Shown here: positions 33,014 through 41,760 of the stretch, one piece after another
How the letters are laid out: each line of letters starts with the position of its first letter
Numbering within the stretch: the stretch's first letter is position 1
Source of the DNA: Diaphorobacter ruginosibacter
Lineage (GTDB): Bacteria > Pseudomonadota > Gammaproteobacteria > Burkholderiales > Burkholderiaceae_C
DNA: 64,000 nucleotides
Assembly: GCF_014395975.1 (NCBI RefSeq)
Contig: NZ_CP060714.1
Location: 1,116,001-1,180,000 of the forward strand
Reading direction: 5' to 3'
The notes under the pieces: model-generated
Database searches by the model: none
The model's input: only the letters and a program-made list of their open reading frames with translations
Told to the model about the DNA's origin: nothing
Position numbers and translations under genes: made by a program

Positions 33014-33793
33014 CTACATGCGCGCCAACATGCCTCCGTCGATAGAGAGCACGTGACCATTGACAAATGCTCCTGCGTTCGAAGATAGATATACGACGGC
33101 GGGGGCGATGTCATCGGGATCGGCCCAGCGGCCCAACGGGACAGCCCCCTGAAGAAAGCTGTCGAATCCTTCCCGTTCTTGCAAGCCTTGCGTGAACTGA
33201 GTACGAACGAAGCCCGGCGCCAAGGCATTGCTGGTAATGCCTGAGCTTCCATATTCCACCGCAAGTGCGCGGGTAAAGGCAGCAATGGCACCCTTGGCAG
33301 AGGCGTAAGCGGCAATGCCAGGCATGCATGCTTGGCCGGCGACAGAGGACATCAGAATGATGCGACCGAAGCCCTTGCGAACCATATGTGGCAGCACTGC
33401 ATGTGCACAATTGAATGCACCGTTGACATGCACATTGAAGAGTGATTGCCATTGTTCAAGCGACATTTCCGTCACTGGCTTGCGATTCTGATTTCCCGCA
33501 TTGCTCACCATGATGTCGGGAGCCCAGTCATCCTCGTTAAGAGTTTCGATGGCCCGGGTTACCGCATCCGCCTGCGATACGTCAAATACTGCAACGCGTG
33601 CTTGAATGCCTTCGGAGCGTAGTAGCTGGACAGCATTGTTACAGCGCTTGAGGTCGAGATCATTGACTACGACGCGAGCGCCTGCGCGCCCGAGGTGGCG
33701 AGCGATGGCGAATCCCAAACCACTCGCGCTGCCAGTAATGCAGGCAACGCGTTGCTGGAGTCCAAAGGTACTCTGAAAATAGGAGGCTGTCAT
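33014..33793 (-). CDS. Short-chain dehydrogenase/reductase (first of two)
   Basis: This 259-residue NAD(P)-dependent oxidoreductase has the cofactor motif TGSASGLGFAIA, SNAGNQ, the catalytic serine in MSSVAGQA, and YASAKG with the YxxxK pair. GFVRTQFTQGL and the terminal GHVLSIDGGMLA fit classical SDRs such as gluconate 5-dehydrogenase relatives. It is 14 bases after the other SDR gene. In this operon the two SDRs probably oxidise successive hydroxy groups of the imported compound; the substrate is not determined. Confidence 0.88.
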   Translation of the reverse strand: MTASYFQSTFGLQQRVACITGSASGLGFAIARHLGRAGARVVVNDLDLKRCNNAVQLLRSEGIQARVAVFDVSQADAVTRAIETLNEDDWAPDIMVSNAGNQNRKPVTEMSLEQWQSLFNVHVNGAFNCAHAVLPHMVRKGFGRIILMSSVAGQACMPGIAAYASAKGAIAAFTRALAVEYGSSGITSNALAPGFVRTQFTQGLQEREGFDSFLQGAVPLGRWADPDDIAPAVVYLSSNAGAFVNGHVLSIDGGMLARM

Positions 33794-33807
33794 GGTATGG
33801 ATATGGA

Positions 33808-34584
33808 TTAGCGCAAGGACTGCACACCCGCACAGATATTCATAGTCTGTCCGGTGATGCTGCGTCCCGCAGGGGAAGCGAGAAACAGGGCTGTTTGGGC
33901 CACATCGGACAATGGAACTTTGCGATGCAACGCAACGTTGGCGAGGATCTCGCTTAGCATCTCGCTTTCACTAATGCCGCGCGCACGCGCTTTCTCTGCA
34001 GTCACGTTGCGCGATCGTTCACTGTCAACGATTCCGGGAAGAATCGCATTTACCGTGATATTTTCATCCCCCAGTTCGAGTGCGAGGCTTTGGGTCAGAC
34101 CAACGACTCCCCATTTCGAAGCAGCGTATGGGGTTCTGAGTGGGTAACCTAGTCGGCCGGCTACTGAACTGAGATTGATAATGCAGCCACGAGACGATTC
34201 CCTGAGTACCGGAATGGCGCGACGCACGCACAGGAACTGACTGCGCAGATTGACTGCCAAGGTCTGGTCCCATTCATGCGGCTCAATGTCTTGTATACGT
34301 GCAGTTGGGCCAGCAATCCCAGCGTTATTGACCAGCACATCCAGTCCGCCCAGGGTTTGCAATGCGCGCTCGAACCAGGCATCTACGTCGGCAGAGATCG
34401 ACACGTCTGCGCATTGCCCACCACCGTTGGGTAAAAGCGGCAGCGCTGCCGCTATAGCTTCCCGTGAGATATCACAGATTTGCACTTTGGCACCAGCTTG
34501 GGCGAAGGCGTGTGCAATGCTCAGGCCAATACCGGATCCCCCCGCAGAGACCATGACGCGTAGATTTTGGAAAGACGTATCCAT
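33808..34584 (-). CDS. Short-chain dehydrogenase/reductase (second of two)
   Basis: This 258-residue SDR begins at the ATG at 34584; a start at 34617 is possible but adds atypical sequence. The cofactor motif is SAGGSGIGLSIA, in which the usual TG is replaced by SA. NNAGIAGP, the catalytic serine in NLSSVAG and YAASKWG supply the active site. The gene lies 246 bases downstream of the TRAP binding-protein gene. It is probably a 3-oxoacyl reductase- or sugar-acid dehydrogenase-like enzyme of the pathway. Confidence 0.86.
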   Translation of the reverse strand: MDTSFQNLRVMVSAGGSGIGLSIAHAFAQAGAKVQICDISREAIAAALPLLPNGGGQCADVSISADVDAWFERALQTLGGLDVLVNNAGIAGPTARIQDIEPHEWDQTLAVNLRSQFLCVRRAIPVLRESSRGCIINLSSVAGRLGYPLRTPYAASKWGVVGLTQSLALELGDENITVNAILPGIVDSERSRNVTAEKARARGISESEMLSEILANVALHRKVPLSDVAQTALFLASPAGRSITGQTMNICAGVQSLR

Positions 34585-34703
34585 AGCGATATCTCGAAAT
34601 AGGGACTGATGAGGCAATAGATGGCGGCAGATTGATGGCGCTGCGAGACGCTAGCAATGTCCCGCCCTTGGGATCATTCGGCGCTGGTCGCAGGCCATAT
34701 CTA

Positions 34704-34725
34704 GGTCTGGGTCTGGGTCTGGGTC
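34704..34725. repeat. Hexanucleotide tandem repeat (GGTCTG)
   Basis: GGTCTG is repeated about 3.7 times in the 246-base gap between dctP-type and SDR genes. Such tracts can vary in copy number; here no reading frame is affected. Confidence 0.85.
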
Positions 34726-34830
34726 GTGGATCGAGCCGTGAGCGAAACCCGTACGAGCGTCGGGGCCGGCCGAGGCGCACCACCTGCCAAGACTGGCCGA
34801 ACCATCTGGCCTGCTGTCGTCCGATTTGCC

Positions 34831-35868
34831 TCAGGGCGCCTTTCGCGCCTTCTCGAGAGTAGCCATGGTTTTGTTGACCAGATCAGCTCCCAACTCGGGC
34901 TTGTATTTCTCGATGACCGAGGCGGTGGCTTGTACCATGCGCGCATGTTCTGCTGGCTCAATGGTATTGAACTTCATGCCAGCCTTGACGAGGTCTTGCA
35001 CTACGGCTGCTTCCATCTTCCGGCTTACGTCACGATGAAAGGCTTGGGCTTCCTTGCACGATGACTCAAGCACTCCCCGTTCGGTTGCGTTCAGTTTGTC
35101 CCAGAACTTTTTGCTCACTAGAACCACCGCGGGCAGATAGACGTGGCGCGTTTCTGTCAGATAGGTCTGGATGTCCTGATAGGAACTGGACTTGGTGACC
35201 AGGTACGCACTCTCCTGTCCGTCAATAGCTTTGGTCTCCAGCGCCGTGTAAGTCTCCGGGTAAGGCAGGGGCAGCGGTGTTGCACCTAGAGCCTTGAAGA
35301 TGTCAATGTAGACGCGGTTTTGCAAGGTGCGCAGTTTGAGATCACGGAAGTCTTCGAGGCGCTTGATGGGATGCTTGCTATTGGTGACCTGTCGGAAACC
35401 GTAATCCATGTAGCAAAGACCGATCAGGTTCTTCTCGGAGAATTTCTTGAGCAACGATTGCCCGACTTCACCATCGACAACCGCATCAGCTTCTTTCTCG
35501 CTGCGGAAAATGAAAGGCAGATCAAAGATAGCGAGCTCCTTGACGTTGCCCGCCGCTCCGGCAGTGGAGACTACGGACATCTCCAGAATACCGCCTTGGG
35601 CAGACGACATGGACTGAATTTCGTTGCCAAGGGTGGCATTGGGGTAACCCGTTACCTTGATCTTGCCCGCACTCTTTTCATTGACTATCTGCGCAAACTT
35701 GTCCACGGCCAGGCCAATGGGATTGTCTTTGGCGACTGCATGGCTGAACTTTATCTTGCGTTCCTGAATGTCTTGCGCGTGGGCTTGCACGCCTGTCAGC
35801 GCAATGGTGCCTGCGGCAAGCGCCATTGGGATGCGGCGGGTGAACAGGGAAATCTTTGCAACGGTCAT
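34831..35868 (-). CDS. dctP: TRAP transporter substrate-binding protein, DctP family
   Basis: This periplasmic receptor binds a carboxylate and passes it to the DctQ/DctM permease. From the ATG at 35868 (GGAG upstream) it has 345 residues with a signal peptide (RRIPMALAAGTIALTGVQAHA). Family segments are FSHAVAKDNPIGLAVDKFA, the conserved arginine region LKLRTLQNRVY, and TETRHVYLPAVVLVSKKFWD. In this operon the permease genes are separated from the receptor by regulator and enzyme genes. The ligand is most likely an organic acid. Confidence 0.9.
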   Translation of the reverse strand: MTVAKISLFTRRIPMALAAGTIALTGVQAHAQDIQERKIKFSHAVAKDNPIGLAVDKFAQIVNEKSAGKIKVTGYPNATLGNEIQSMSSAQGGILEMSVVSTAGAAGNVKELAIFDLPFIFRSEKEADAVVDGEVGQSLLKKFSEKNLIGLCYMDYGFRQVTNSKHPIKRLEDFRDLKLRTLQNRVYIDIFKALGATPLPLPYPETYTALETKAIDGQESAYLVTKSSSYQDIQTYLTETRHVYLPAVVLVSKKFWDKLNATERGVLESSCKEAQAFHRDVSRKMEAAVVQDLVKAGMKFNTIEPAEHARMVQATASVIEKYKPELGADLVNKTMATLEKARKAP

Positions 35869-35909
35869 GTTTTGTCTCCGAATGGGTGATGCAGCGTAGC
35901 TAGTTGGGC

Positions 35910-36311
35910 TTACTTCAGTTCTTGTCCGTCGAGTTCGCCACCCAGGAATTTGTTGGGCCTGAGAAAGAAACACAACACAAGTGCTCCCTTGGGTGAACGG
36001 GCGGTATGGCGATGGCCCTTGGGGCGCCAGACAAAATTGCCGGCGGGATACACACCATCAGCATCTTCGAACTCGCCTTCGAGCACGTAGCTTTGTTCGA
36101 TTTCTACGTGTTCGTGCAAGGCCAGCTCCGACCCGGGTTGCCAGCGGAAGAGGGCAGTCAGAAGGCCTGTGTCGTCATCCTTGACGAGGATCTTCATGTC
36201 AATGCCCGCTGTAGGCGTAGGCTTCCAGGGGAGCTCATCAATGGCCATGTTCCGCGAATCGAGCGGACCATATTTGTCGGCATTGGGCAGGAAGGGGGTC
36301 ATCAGAGCCAT
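35910..36311 (-). CDS. Cupin-domain protein (ChrR-like cupin)
   Basis: This is a 133-residue single cupin. Metal-ligand histidines appear in LALHEHVEIEQSYVLEG (HxH...E) and in GHRHTARSPKG. The ATG at 36311 follows CAGGAG. It may be an isomerase, decarboxylase or dioxygenase-like enzyme acting on the imported acid, or a small-molecule sensor. It lies between the FAH-family and dctP genes in the operon. Confidence 0.75.
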   Translation of the reverse strand: MALMTPFLPNADKYGPLDSRNMAIDELPWKPTPTAGIDMKILVKDDDTGLLTALFRWQPGSELALHEHVEIEQSYVLEGEFEDADGVYPAGNFVWRPKGHRHTARSPKGALVLCFFLRPNKFLGGELDGQELK

Positions 36312-36377
36312 GGGGGTCTCCTGTAGTCAGATAGTGGTGGTATTGGGCGAAAAGCCTGAATGTGCAAGTTGCAAGCG

Positions 36378-37292
36378 CTAGGCAATGACGGTGTTGGTCA
36401 GCTCGCCGATTCCCTGGATTCGTGCGCGCATGGTTTGCCCCACTTGCAGACACTTCGGGGGGGTCTGAGCGAATCCAACGCCCTTTGGGGTTCCCGTGGC
36501 GATCACATCACCCGGCAAAAGCGTCATGCCCGCGGAGAGTTGTTCAATGACCGTGGCCACGTTGAAGATCATGGAGTTGGTGTTGTCGCATTGGCGTTGC
36601 TGACCGTCGACATCCAGTTCCAACGCCAGGTTGTCCGGGTCGTCGATGGAGCTTGCGTGGACGACCACAGGCCCGAGCGGGCAACTGGTATCCAGGCTTT
36701 TGCCCTTGAACCACTGGCCATGCAGTCGCTGGAGGTCACGGGCCGTGACATCGTTGAGGATGGTGTAGCCAAAAATATGCTCGTGGGCTCGCGCGGCCGG
36801 AATGTCTCTTCCCCCTTTACCGATGACGATGGCCAGTTCGACTTCGTAGTCAAGACTGTTGGTGAGCGATTCATGGCGCAGTACTTTTGCGCGATGGCCA
36901 ACCAGCGCGGTTCGGGGCTTTGTGAAGAACTCAATGGCTGGCGGGAAAGCATCGGCAGGACGGCCGTTGGCCAGATTGCCTTCGATGATGTGCTCTCGGT
37001 AGTTGCGGCCAACGTTGAATATGTTTCTGCCGACCGCAGCGACGGGAGGAAGCACGACTACCTCGGAATAGGCCAGAGTGTGTTGAGTGCCGTCATTGCG
37101 CAACGCATCGCCGCAGGCCTCGATTAATTCTTTCGCGATCGCCAGGGCGATGTCTTGGCCTGCTATCAGTTCATCGACTGATTGCGGTGCAGGCTTGGTA
37201 GGCCACGCTGCGGTGAGATCCACAATCCGAGTGTCATTGATGAGGGCGCCAAGCCGGACACCTTCGGTATGGGTAAAGTTGAGGAACTTCAT
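36378..37292 (-). CDS. Fumarylacetoacetate hydrolase-family enzyme
   Basis: The 304-residue protein from the ATG at 37292 belongs to the FAH superfamily, whose members hydrolyse or decarboxylate diketo acids or hydrate 2-oxo-pentenoates. Metal-site segments are visible: NYREHIIEGN, DYEVELAIVIGKGGRDIP with the acidic ligands, and FGYTILNDVTARDLQ. The C-terminus has LLPGDVIATGTPKGVG. With two SDRs this suggests oxidation to a diketo acid followed by C-C cleavage. The specific reaction is an inference. Confidence 0.85.
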   Translation of the reverse strand: MKFLNFTHTEGVRLGALINDTRIVDLTAAWPTKPAPQSVDELIAGQDIALAIAKELIEACGDALRNDGTQHTLAYSEVVVLPPVAAVGRNIFNVGRNYREHIIEGNLANGRPADAFPPAIEFFTKPRTALVGHRAKVLRHESLTNSLDYEVELAIVIGKGGRDIPAARAHEHIFGYTILNDVTARDLQRLHGQWFKGKSLDTSCPLGPVVVHASSIDDPDNLALELDVDGQQRQCDNTNSMIFNVATVIEQLSAGMTLLPGDVIATGTPKGVGFAQTPPKCLQVGQTMRARIQGIGELTNTVIA

Positions 37293-37315
37293 AGCTTCTT
37301 CAGGGAGATGGAGGA

Positions 37316-37987
37316 TCAAGATCTTTCTCGCGAGCTTGCCTGCTCGACGGCCACATAGAGTTCGCGCACGTGTGCACGGGCTCGGGATTCGGCAAGATCG
37401 GCATCGCGGTGTTCGATGGCATCAATGATTTCAAGGTGCTCGCGTAGCGAGTCGGCACTGCGATGCAAGCGAGCGATCGTCTGCCGTCGGTAGCTGGTTT
37501 GTGGATGACCGAATGACGCCCAAACTCGCTCCAGCAAATGGTTGTTGGCAAGTCGGATGATTTCGATATGGAACGCAACATTGGCCTGCGAGTACTCAGC
37601 GGCCCTCGCTTCCGCAACTCCTGGTTCGAGAAATGGCTCGAAGATTGCGCGTAGCGCCAATACATCGCGCTGTGAGGCATTCAGGGCGGCCTCGCGCGCG
37701 GCAAACCCTTCGAGTTGCTCTCGGAGCTGTAGCCATTCGCGATAGTCCCGGTCGCTCACTGGCTGCAGAATTGCGCCGCGGCCGGGACGCAGGCTGATAA
37801 GGCCTGTACTGTCAAGGCGGATCAATGCCTCGCGTACAGGAGTACGGCTAACGCCCAATTGCGTTGCCAAGTCTTCTTCGCGCACGCGAATGGGCTCAGT
37901 GATCTCGGAGCGCAACTCGTTGAGGTGAGCGCTAACGGCCTCGAAGACACCGGAGCCTGTAGATTTTTGAGGTAGCTTGGCGTTCAT
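37316..37987 (-). CDS. GntR-family regulator, FCD subfamily
   Basis: This 223-residue regulator has an N-terminal winged helix (VREEDLATQLGVSRTPVREA, LRPGRGAILQPVS) and a C-terminal FCD ligand domain with metal-binding histidines (AFHIEIIRLANNHLL, LREHLEIIDAIEHRD). It is embedded in the operon between dctM and the FAH-family gene and probably represses it until the substrate or an intermediate binds. The paired palindromes at 39926-39935 and 39945-39954 are its best candidate operators. Confidence 0.9.
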   Translation of the reverse strand: MNAKLPQKSTGSGVFEAVSAHLNELRSEITEPIRVREEDLATQLGVSRTPVREALIRLDSTGLISLRPGRGAILQPVSDRDYREWLQLREQLEGFAAREAALNASQRDVLALRAIFEPFLEPGVAEARAAEYSQANVAFHIEIIRLANNHLLERVWASFGHPQTSYRRQTIARLHRSADSLREHLEIIDAIEHRDADLAESRARAHVRELYVAVEQASSRERS

Positions 37988-38003
37988 GAGAACTCTTTGC
38001 AGG

Positions 38004-39284
38004 TCATTTGGTCAGGAGATTCAGTGGCACCAGCACAATCGATGGAAACAGCACTAGCAGAAACATGACGATGAACTGGGCGATCATGAATGGAATCACC
38101 CCTTTGGCTACATCGTCGAGGCGCATCTTGCCCACGCCGGCCACCACATTGAGCACAGAGCCGACAGGGGGGGTCACCAGTCCAATGGCATTGTTCATGA
38201 TGAAAAGTACACCGAAGTAGACGGGATCGATTCCCGCTTCCTTGATGACCGGCATGAGTACGGGAGTCAGGATCAGGATGGTGGGCATCATGTCCATCGC
38301 GGTGCCCACGATCATTACCAGGACCATGATCACGATCAGGAGCAGCGTGGGACTGTCCATGAAGGGCTTGAGCAACGCGATCACTTGGTCGGGGATGTCC
38401 GCCACTGTGATCAACCACGCCGATACCATGGAGGCTGCGACTAGAAACATGATCACAGCGGTGATCTTGGCAGCCGACACAAATACGCCATACATCTGAC
38501 GCAAACCGATCTCGCGATAGATGACGGTGGAGACCAGCAATGCATACACTGCAGCTACCACCGCAGCTTCAGTAGGAGTGAAGACACCGAACTTCAATCC
38601 GAACAGGACGATCACTGGTAGACCCAGCGCCCACAAGGAATCCTTGAGTGCATGCAACTTCTCTTTGCGGGTTGTTGGTTCCGGCAGGGAGACGTTCTCA
38701 CGATGTGCCACCAGCCACCATGCTATTGCGATGCTGACCCCCATCATCAGACCGGGAACAATGCCGGCCATGAAAAGTTTGCCGATGGAGACGTTGGCGG
38801 CGACTCCAAACACCACAAAACCGATGGACGGAGGGATCACTGGCGCAATAATGCCCGCCGACGCAATCAGACCACCAGCCCTGGCCTTGTCGTGCCCTGC
38901 CTTGACCATCATGGGTAGCAGCAACGCGGCCAGGGCAGCGGTATCGGCCACCGCAGAGCCAGACAAGGCTGCCATGAGGCACGCTGCGATGATGGCAACA
39001 AAGCCCAGGCCGCCACGCAGGTGCCCCACCAACGCAATAGCCAAATTCACGATCCGTTTGGATAGTCCACCCACATTCATTATTTCGCCGGCCAGCATGA
39101 AGAAGGGAACTGCGAGCAGGGGAAAACTGTCAGCCCCATTGATCACGTTCTGGGCGAGGATTTGCGCGTCGAATAGATCCAGGTGAAGCATCAGGGCCAA
39201 GCCTGAGAACAATAGGGCATAAGCGATAGGTACGCCGATGGCCATTGCCGCCAAGAGCGCTCCAACAAAGATGAGCACCGTCAT
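38004..39284 (-). CDS. dctM: TRAP transporter large permease, DctM family
   Basis: This 426-residue inner-membrane protein has about twelve hydrophobic segments and is the translocating subunit of a sodium-dependent TRAP importer. Family signatures include FPLLAVPFFMLAGEIMN, SGSAVADTAALAALLLPMM and ITPPVGSVLNV-like GLVTPPVGSVLNVVAG near the C-terminus. It starts 29 bases after dctQ, and the GntR gene begins 16 bases after its stop. Confidence 0.92.
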   Translation of the reverse strand: MTVLIFVGALLAAMAIGVPIAYALLFSGLALMLHLDLFDAQILAQNVINGADSFPLLAVPFFMLAGEIMNVGGLSKRIVNLAIALVGHLRGGLGFVAIIAACLMAALSGSAVADTAALAALLLPMMVKAGHDKARAGGLIASAGIIAPVIPPSIGFVVFGVAANVSIGKLFMAGIVPGLMMGVSIAIAWWLVAHRENVSLPEPTTRKEKLHALKDSLWALGLPVIVLFGLKFGVFTPTEAAVVAAVYALLVSTVIYREIGLRQMYGVFVSAAKITAVIMFLVAASMVSAWLITVADIPDQVIALLKPFMDSPTLLLIVIMVLVMIVGTAMDMMPTILILTPVLMPVIKEAGIDPVYFGVLFIMNNAIGLVTPPVGSVLNVVAGVGKMRLDDVAKGVIPFMIAQFIVMFLLVLFPSIVLVPLNLLTK

Positions 39285-39313
39285 TTCTGTCTCCGATTCC
39301 TCAATTCAAATGC

Positions 39314-39874
39314 TTATTGACGCTCGTCTGTCGAAGCGCCTGTTGTCGGGGGCAATACCAGGTGCGCTGATTCTTCGGACTCGACCATCACCACCAGTTC
39401 AGAATCTGAGAGTCGGCCGCTCACAGTGAGCCAAATTTGATGGATAAGAATGAGCAGGGTAGAGGCGGCGAATAGCACGCCTGCGAAGTAAAAGATCGCC
39501 ACAGACAGCCCACTGACAGGGGCTTCGGTTTCTCTATTCACCATGACCTGCCCCCAACTGCCGGTCAGCATTAGCCATGTGATGTAGAGCATCATCACTT
39601 GAGCGACAACAAGACACAGTCGCTGGGCTTTGACTGGCAGGCGTGCGATGACCATGTCGGTGCCCATGTGACCGCGCTCGCGCATTACTACCACAGCGCC
39701 CATGAAAACCATCCACACGAAGAGCCAGCGCGAAATCTCTTCGGAAATGAGCAACCCGGTGCTGAAAAAGTAGCGAAGCACCACATTCCCAAACACCAGA
39801 ACGACCATGACAGCCATACAGAGGGCACTTGCGGCATCCAGGGCTTTGCAGTAGGTGGTTAGCAAGCGATTCAT
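39314..39874 (-). CDS. dctQ: TRAP transporter small permease, DctQ family
   Basis: This is the small subunit with four membrane helices, 186 residues from the ATG at 39874. The frame extends to 40096, but that upstream part is the AT-rich promoter region and has no membrane character. Conserved features are the tryptophan-rich ISRWLFVWMVFMGAVVVMRE and the following GHMGTD. It is the first gene of the operon that runs to 32645. Confidence 0.9.
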   Translation of the reverse strand: MNRLLTTYCKALDAASALCMAVMVVLVFGNVVLRYFFSTGLLISEEISRWLFVWMVFMGAVVVMRERGHMGTDMVIARLPVKAQRLCLVVAQVMMLYITWLMLTGSWGQVMVNRETEAPVSGLSVAIFYFAGVLFAASTLLILIHQIWLTVSGRLSDSELVVMVESEESAHLVLPPTTGASTDERQ

Positions 39875-39924
39875 AGATTTCTTTCTGCATGCGACCGCAG
39901 GCAACGCCCCATCGCTGTCTTCAT

Positions 39925-39954
39925 ATTGTATGCAATTCAGTGTTTTGTATGCAA
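39925..39954 (-). promoter_or_regulatory. Candidate promoter with two overlapping palindromic operators
   Basis: TTGTATGCAA occurs at 39926-39935 and again at 39945-39954, 19 bases apart, each inside a longer palindrome (ATTG-TATG-CAAT and TTTTG-TATG-CAAAA). On the minus strand TTGCAT and TACAAT, 18 bases apart, can act as -35 and -10 elements. The operators therefore cover both boxes. They resemble palindromes bound by FCD-type GntR repressors, and the GntR gene is in this operon. The site is 51 bases upstream of dctQ. Confidence 0.65.
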
Positions 39955-40296
39955 AACTGAAAATGAGTGTGCGAATTTTGATATCGAATACATAAAAGTG
40001 ATTCGGTATAAACCCTGGGTTGTATGTCTCGCACCTGTGCACCGCCAGCCCTTGCCCTCTTGCGCTCTGCACGCCAGGATCTTCCGGTTGCAACAATTCT
40101 TCGCAAAGGCGAGCAATAGACCGTGTCAGGAGATTCAGTGGGGCTATCTCATCTGATGAGGTACCCGCGCAAACCTACGAGGTAGTACATGCGTCGATTC
40201 GCCAGGGTCAGCAGTCGGCACGACTATCGGACTCAGACGTTCTTTGACCCACCAGTCAGTGGTTCAACGGGGAAGTGCTTCTGAAATGCCCCATCG
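39955..40296. other. Intergenic region upstream of the TRAP operon
   Basis: About 340 bases separate the promoter region from the stop of the enolase-family gene. The first 60 bases are AT-rich and could hold further regulator sites. I see no gene, RNA or strong terminator in the rest. Confidence 0.5.
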
Positions 40297-41736
40297 TCAG
40301 GACACGACTTCTACCCAGCTTTTGATATGCGGATGCAGGCTTGTGCCGAAGCCCACTGCGTCGAGCGATGCCAGATGCACACGGCCATCGCGGATTCTCA
40401 AACGTGGCGCTGCGCTGCGATCCCCGATTTCATAGAGATCAGGATGTGCTGCAAGGAACTCCCGGGCCTCCGCATTCGGCTTGCCATTGAAGCCGTGGAC
40501 AAAATGGTGGGCGTTGCGCTCCACATGCGAAATGCCCAGCAGGCTGACGAGTGCGAGGTCCTGCTGCATGCTGAAGCCGGGTTGCGTGGTCAGGTCTTCG
40601 GCAGAGAGGAAGAAGGGCGGCTCCCCCGGCGCGGCCTGCGCATTCCATACATGGCAGCGCGCCAGATTGAGCAGGGACTTGTAGAAACCCTTGCATGATT
40701 TCGAGGAGACGCCGCGGTAGCCGAGGGCTCGCGCACGGGTGAACGCGCCCACGTCCTCGTCGGACTCATCGATGATCACGGGTCTGTGGCGTGCAATTGC
40801 CTCCACCGGCTGCGACCAGACCACGCCACGCGCAATCGGTTGCTCCACCAGCAATGTCGATGCGCACAGGCGCGCAAGCCGTGGCCTCTCCTCCATGGCT
40901 TTCCAAAGCATCGCTACTGCTTCGGCGCTGGTGTATTGCTCGTTGCCGTCCAGCGTCACGAAGTACGGAGAACTCCGGGCGTCGAGCACGGCGGCAATGC
41001 GCTCGAGGCGCGCCAGATCGGAAGCATCGTCACCGCCGAGCTTGATCTTGAAATAGCGATTGCCATAGTGGGCGATGACCTCTTGCAGGGTCTCCGGCAA
41101 GCCATCATCGGCACGCCCGGATGTTGGAAGGTCCGCCTCGGTGATGGGGTCCAGCATGCCCACCGTGTGCCGCACGTCGAGTTGTGTCTGGGGCTTGAGC
41201 GATGCGAGAAATGCCGAAGTTTCAAACGATCCAAGCGATGCATCCAGCGCTCCCAGGTGCATGCCCGCCAGATTGGCCTGCATGGCCTGCCGGAAGCTCA
41301 GGCCATGCGCGCGGCACAGGGCATCAAGAATTGCGCGGTCGAGCAGCGCGGGACCGTAACTCATCACGAGAGGCGGCAGGCGGTGGGCATGCGCATCTGC
41401 TTCAATCTCGGCGTGATGGTTCGCAAAGAGGTCGAACGCGCTGCATGCGGCGGCCGCCTTATAGGTCTTGGCCGTGAGCCGTAGCGCATCACGCAGTTGC
41501 TGCACGTTGTCCGCATCGCTCAACGCGGGGCTTTTGTCGAACCACTTGGCGGCCAGGGCTTCGGCGGCGTAGCCGAATATTTCTCCCCCCTTGCCCGGAA
41601 GTCCCAGGCGCACGCGAATCACGGCCTGCAGTCCTTCCCGCACCGTGGTCGCGCCGAAGCGAAACGGCATGCGCAACACATAGGGCAACTCCGCGCATTC
41701 GACGGAGAGCACCTTCACATGTGGAACGGTCTGCAT
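40297..41736 (-). CDS. Enolase-superfamily (mandelate racemase/muconate lactonising) enzyme
   Basis: This 479-residue protein has the N-terminal capping domain and the C-terminal barrel of the enolase superfamily. These enzymes abstract a proton alpha to a carboxylate, often to dehydrate acid sugars or racemise. The barrel shows YFKIKLGGD (KxK acid/base lysines), LDGNEQY and LLVEQP and IIDESDED as the three metal ligands. It is longer than typical members (about 400 residues). It ends the ABC/DapA operon; the substrate is not known. Confidence 0.82.
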   Translation of the reverse strand: MQTVPHVKVLSVECAELPYVLRMPFRFGATTVREGLQAVIRVRLGLPGKGGEIFGYAAEALAAKWFDKSPALSDADNVQQLRDALRLTAKTYKAAAACSAFDLFANHHAEIEADAHAHRLPPLVMSYGPALLDRAILDALCRAHGLSFRQAMQANLAGMHLGALDASLGSFETSAFLASLKPQTQLDVRHTVGMLDPITEADLPTSGRADDGLPETLQEVIAHYGNRYFKIKLGGDDASDLARLERIAAVLDARSSPYFVTLDGNEQYTSAEAVAMLWKAMEERPRLARLCASTLLVEQPIARGVVWSQPVEAIARHRPVIIDESDEDVGAFTRARALGYRGVSSKSCKGFYKSLLNLARCHVWNAQAAPGEPPFFLSAEDLTTQPGFSMQQDLALVSLLGISHVERNAHHFVHGFNGKPNAEAREFLAAHPDLYEIGDRSAAPRLRIRDGRVHLASLDAVGFGTSLHPHIKSWVEVVS

Positions 41737-41760
41737 GGAGATGCCGCAGGCGATGTCGGT

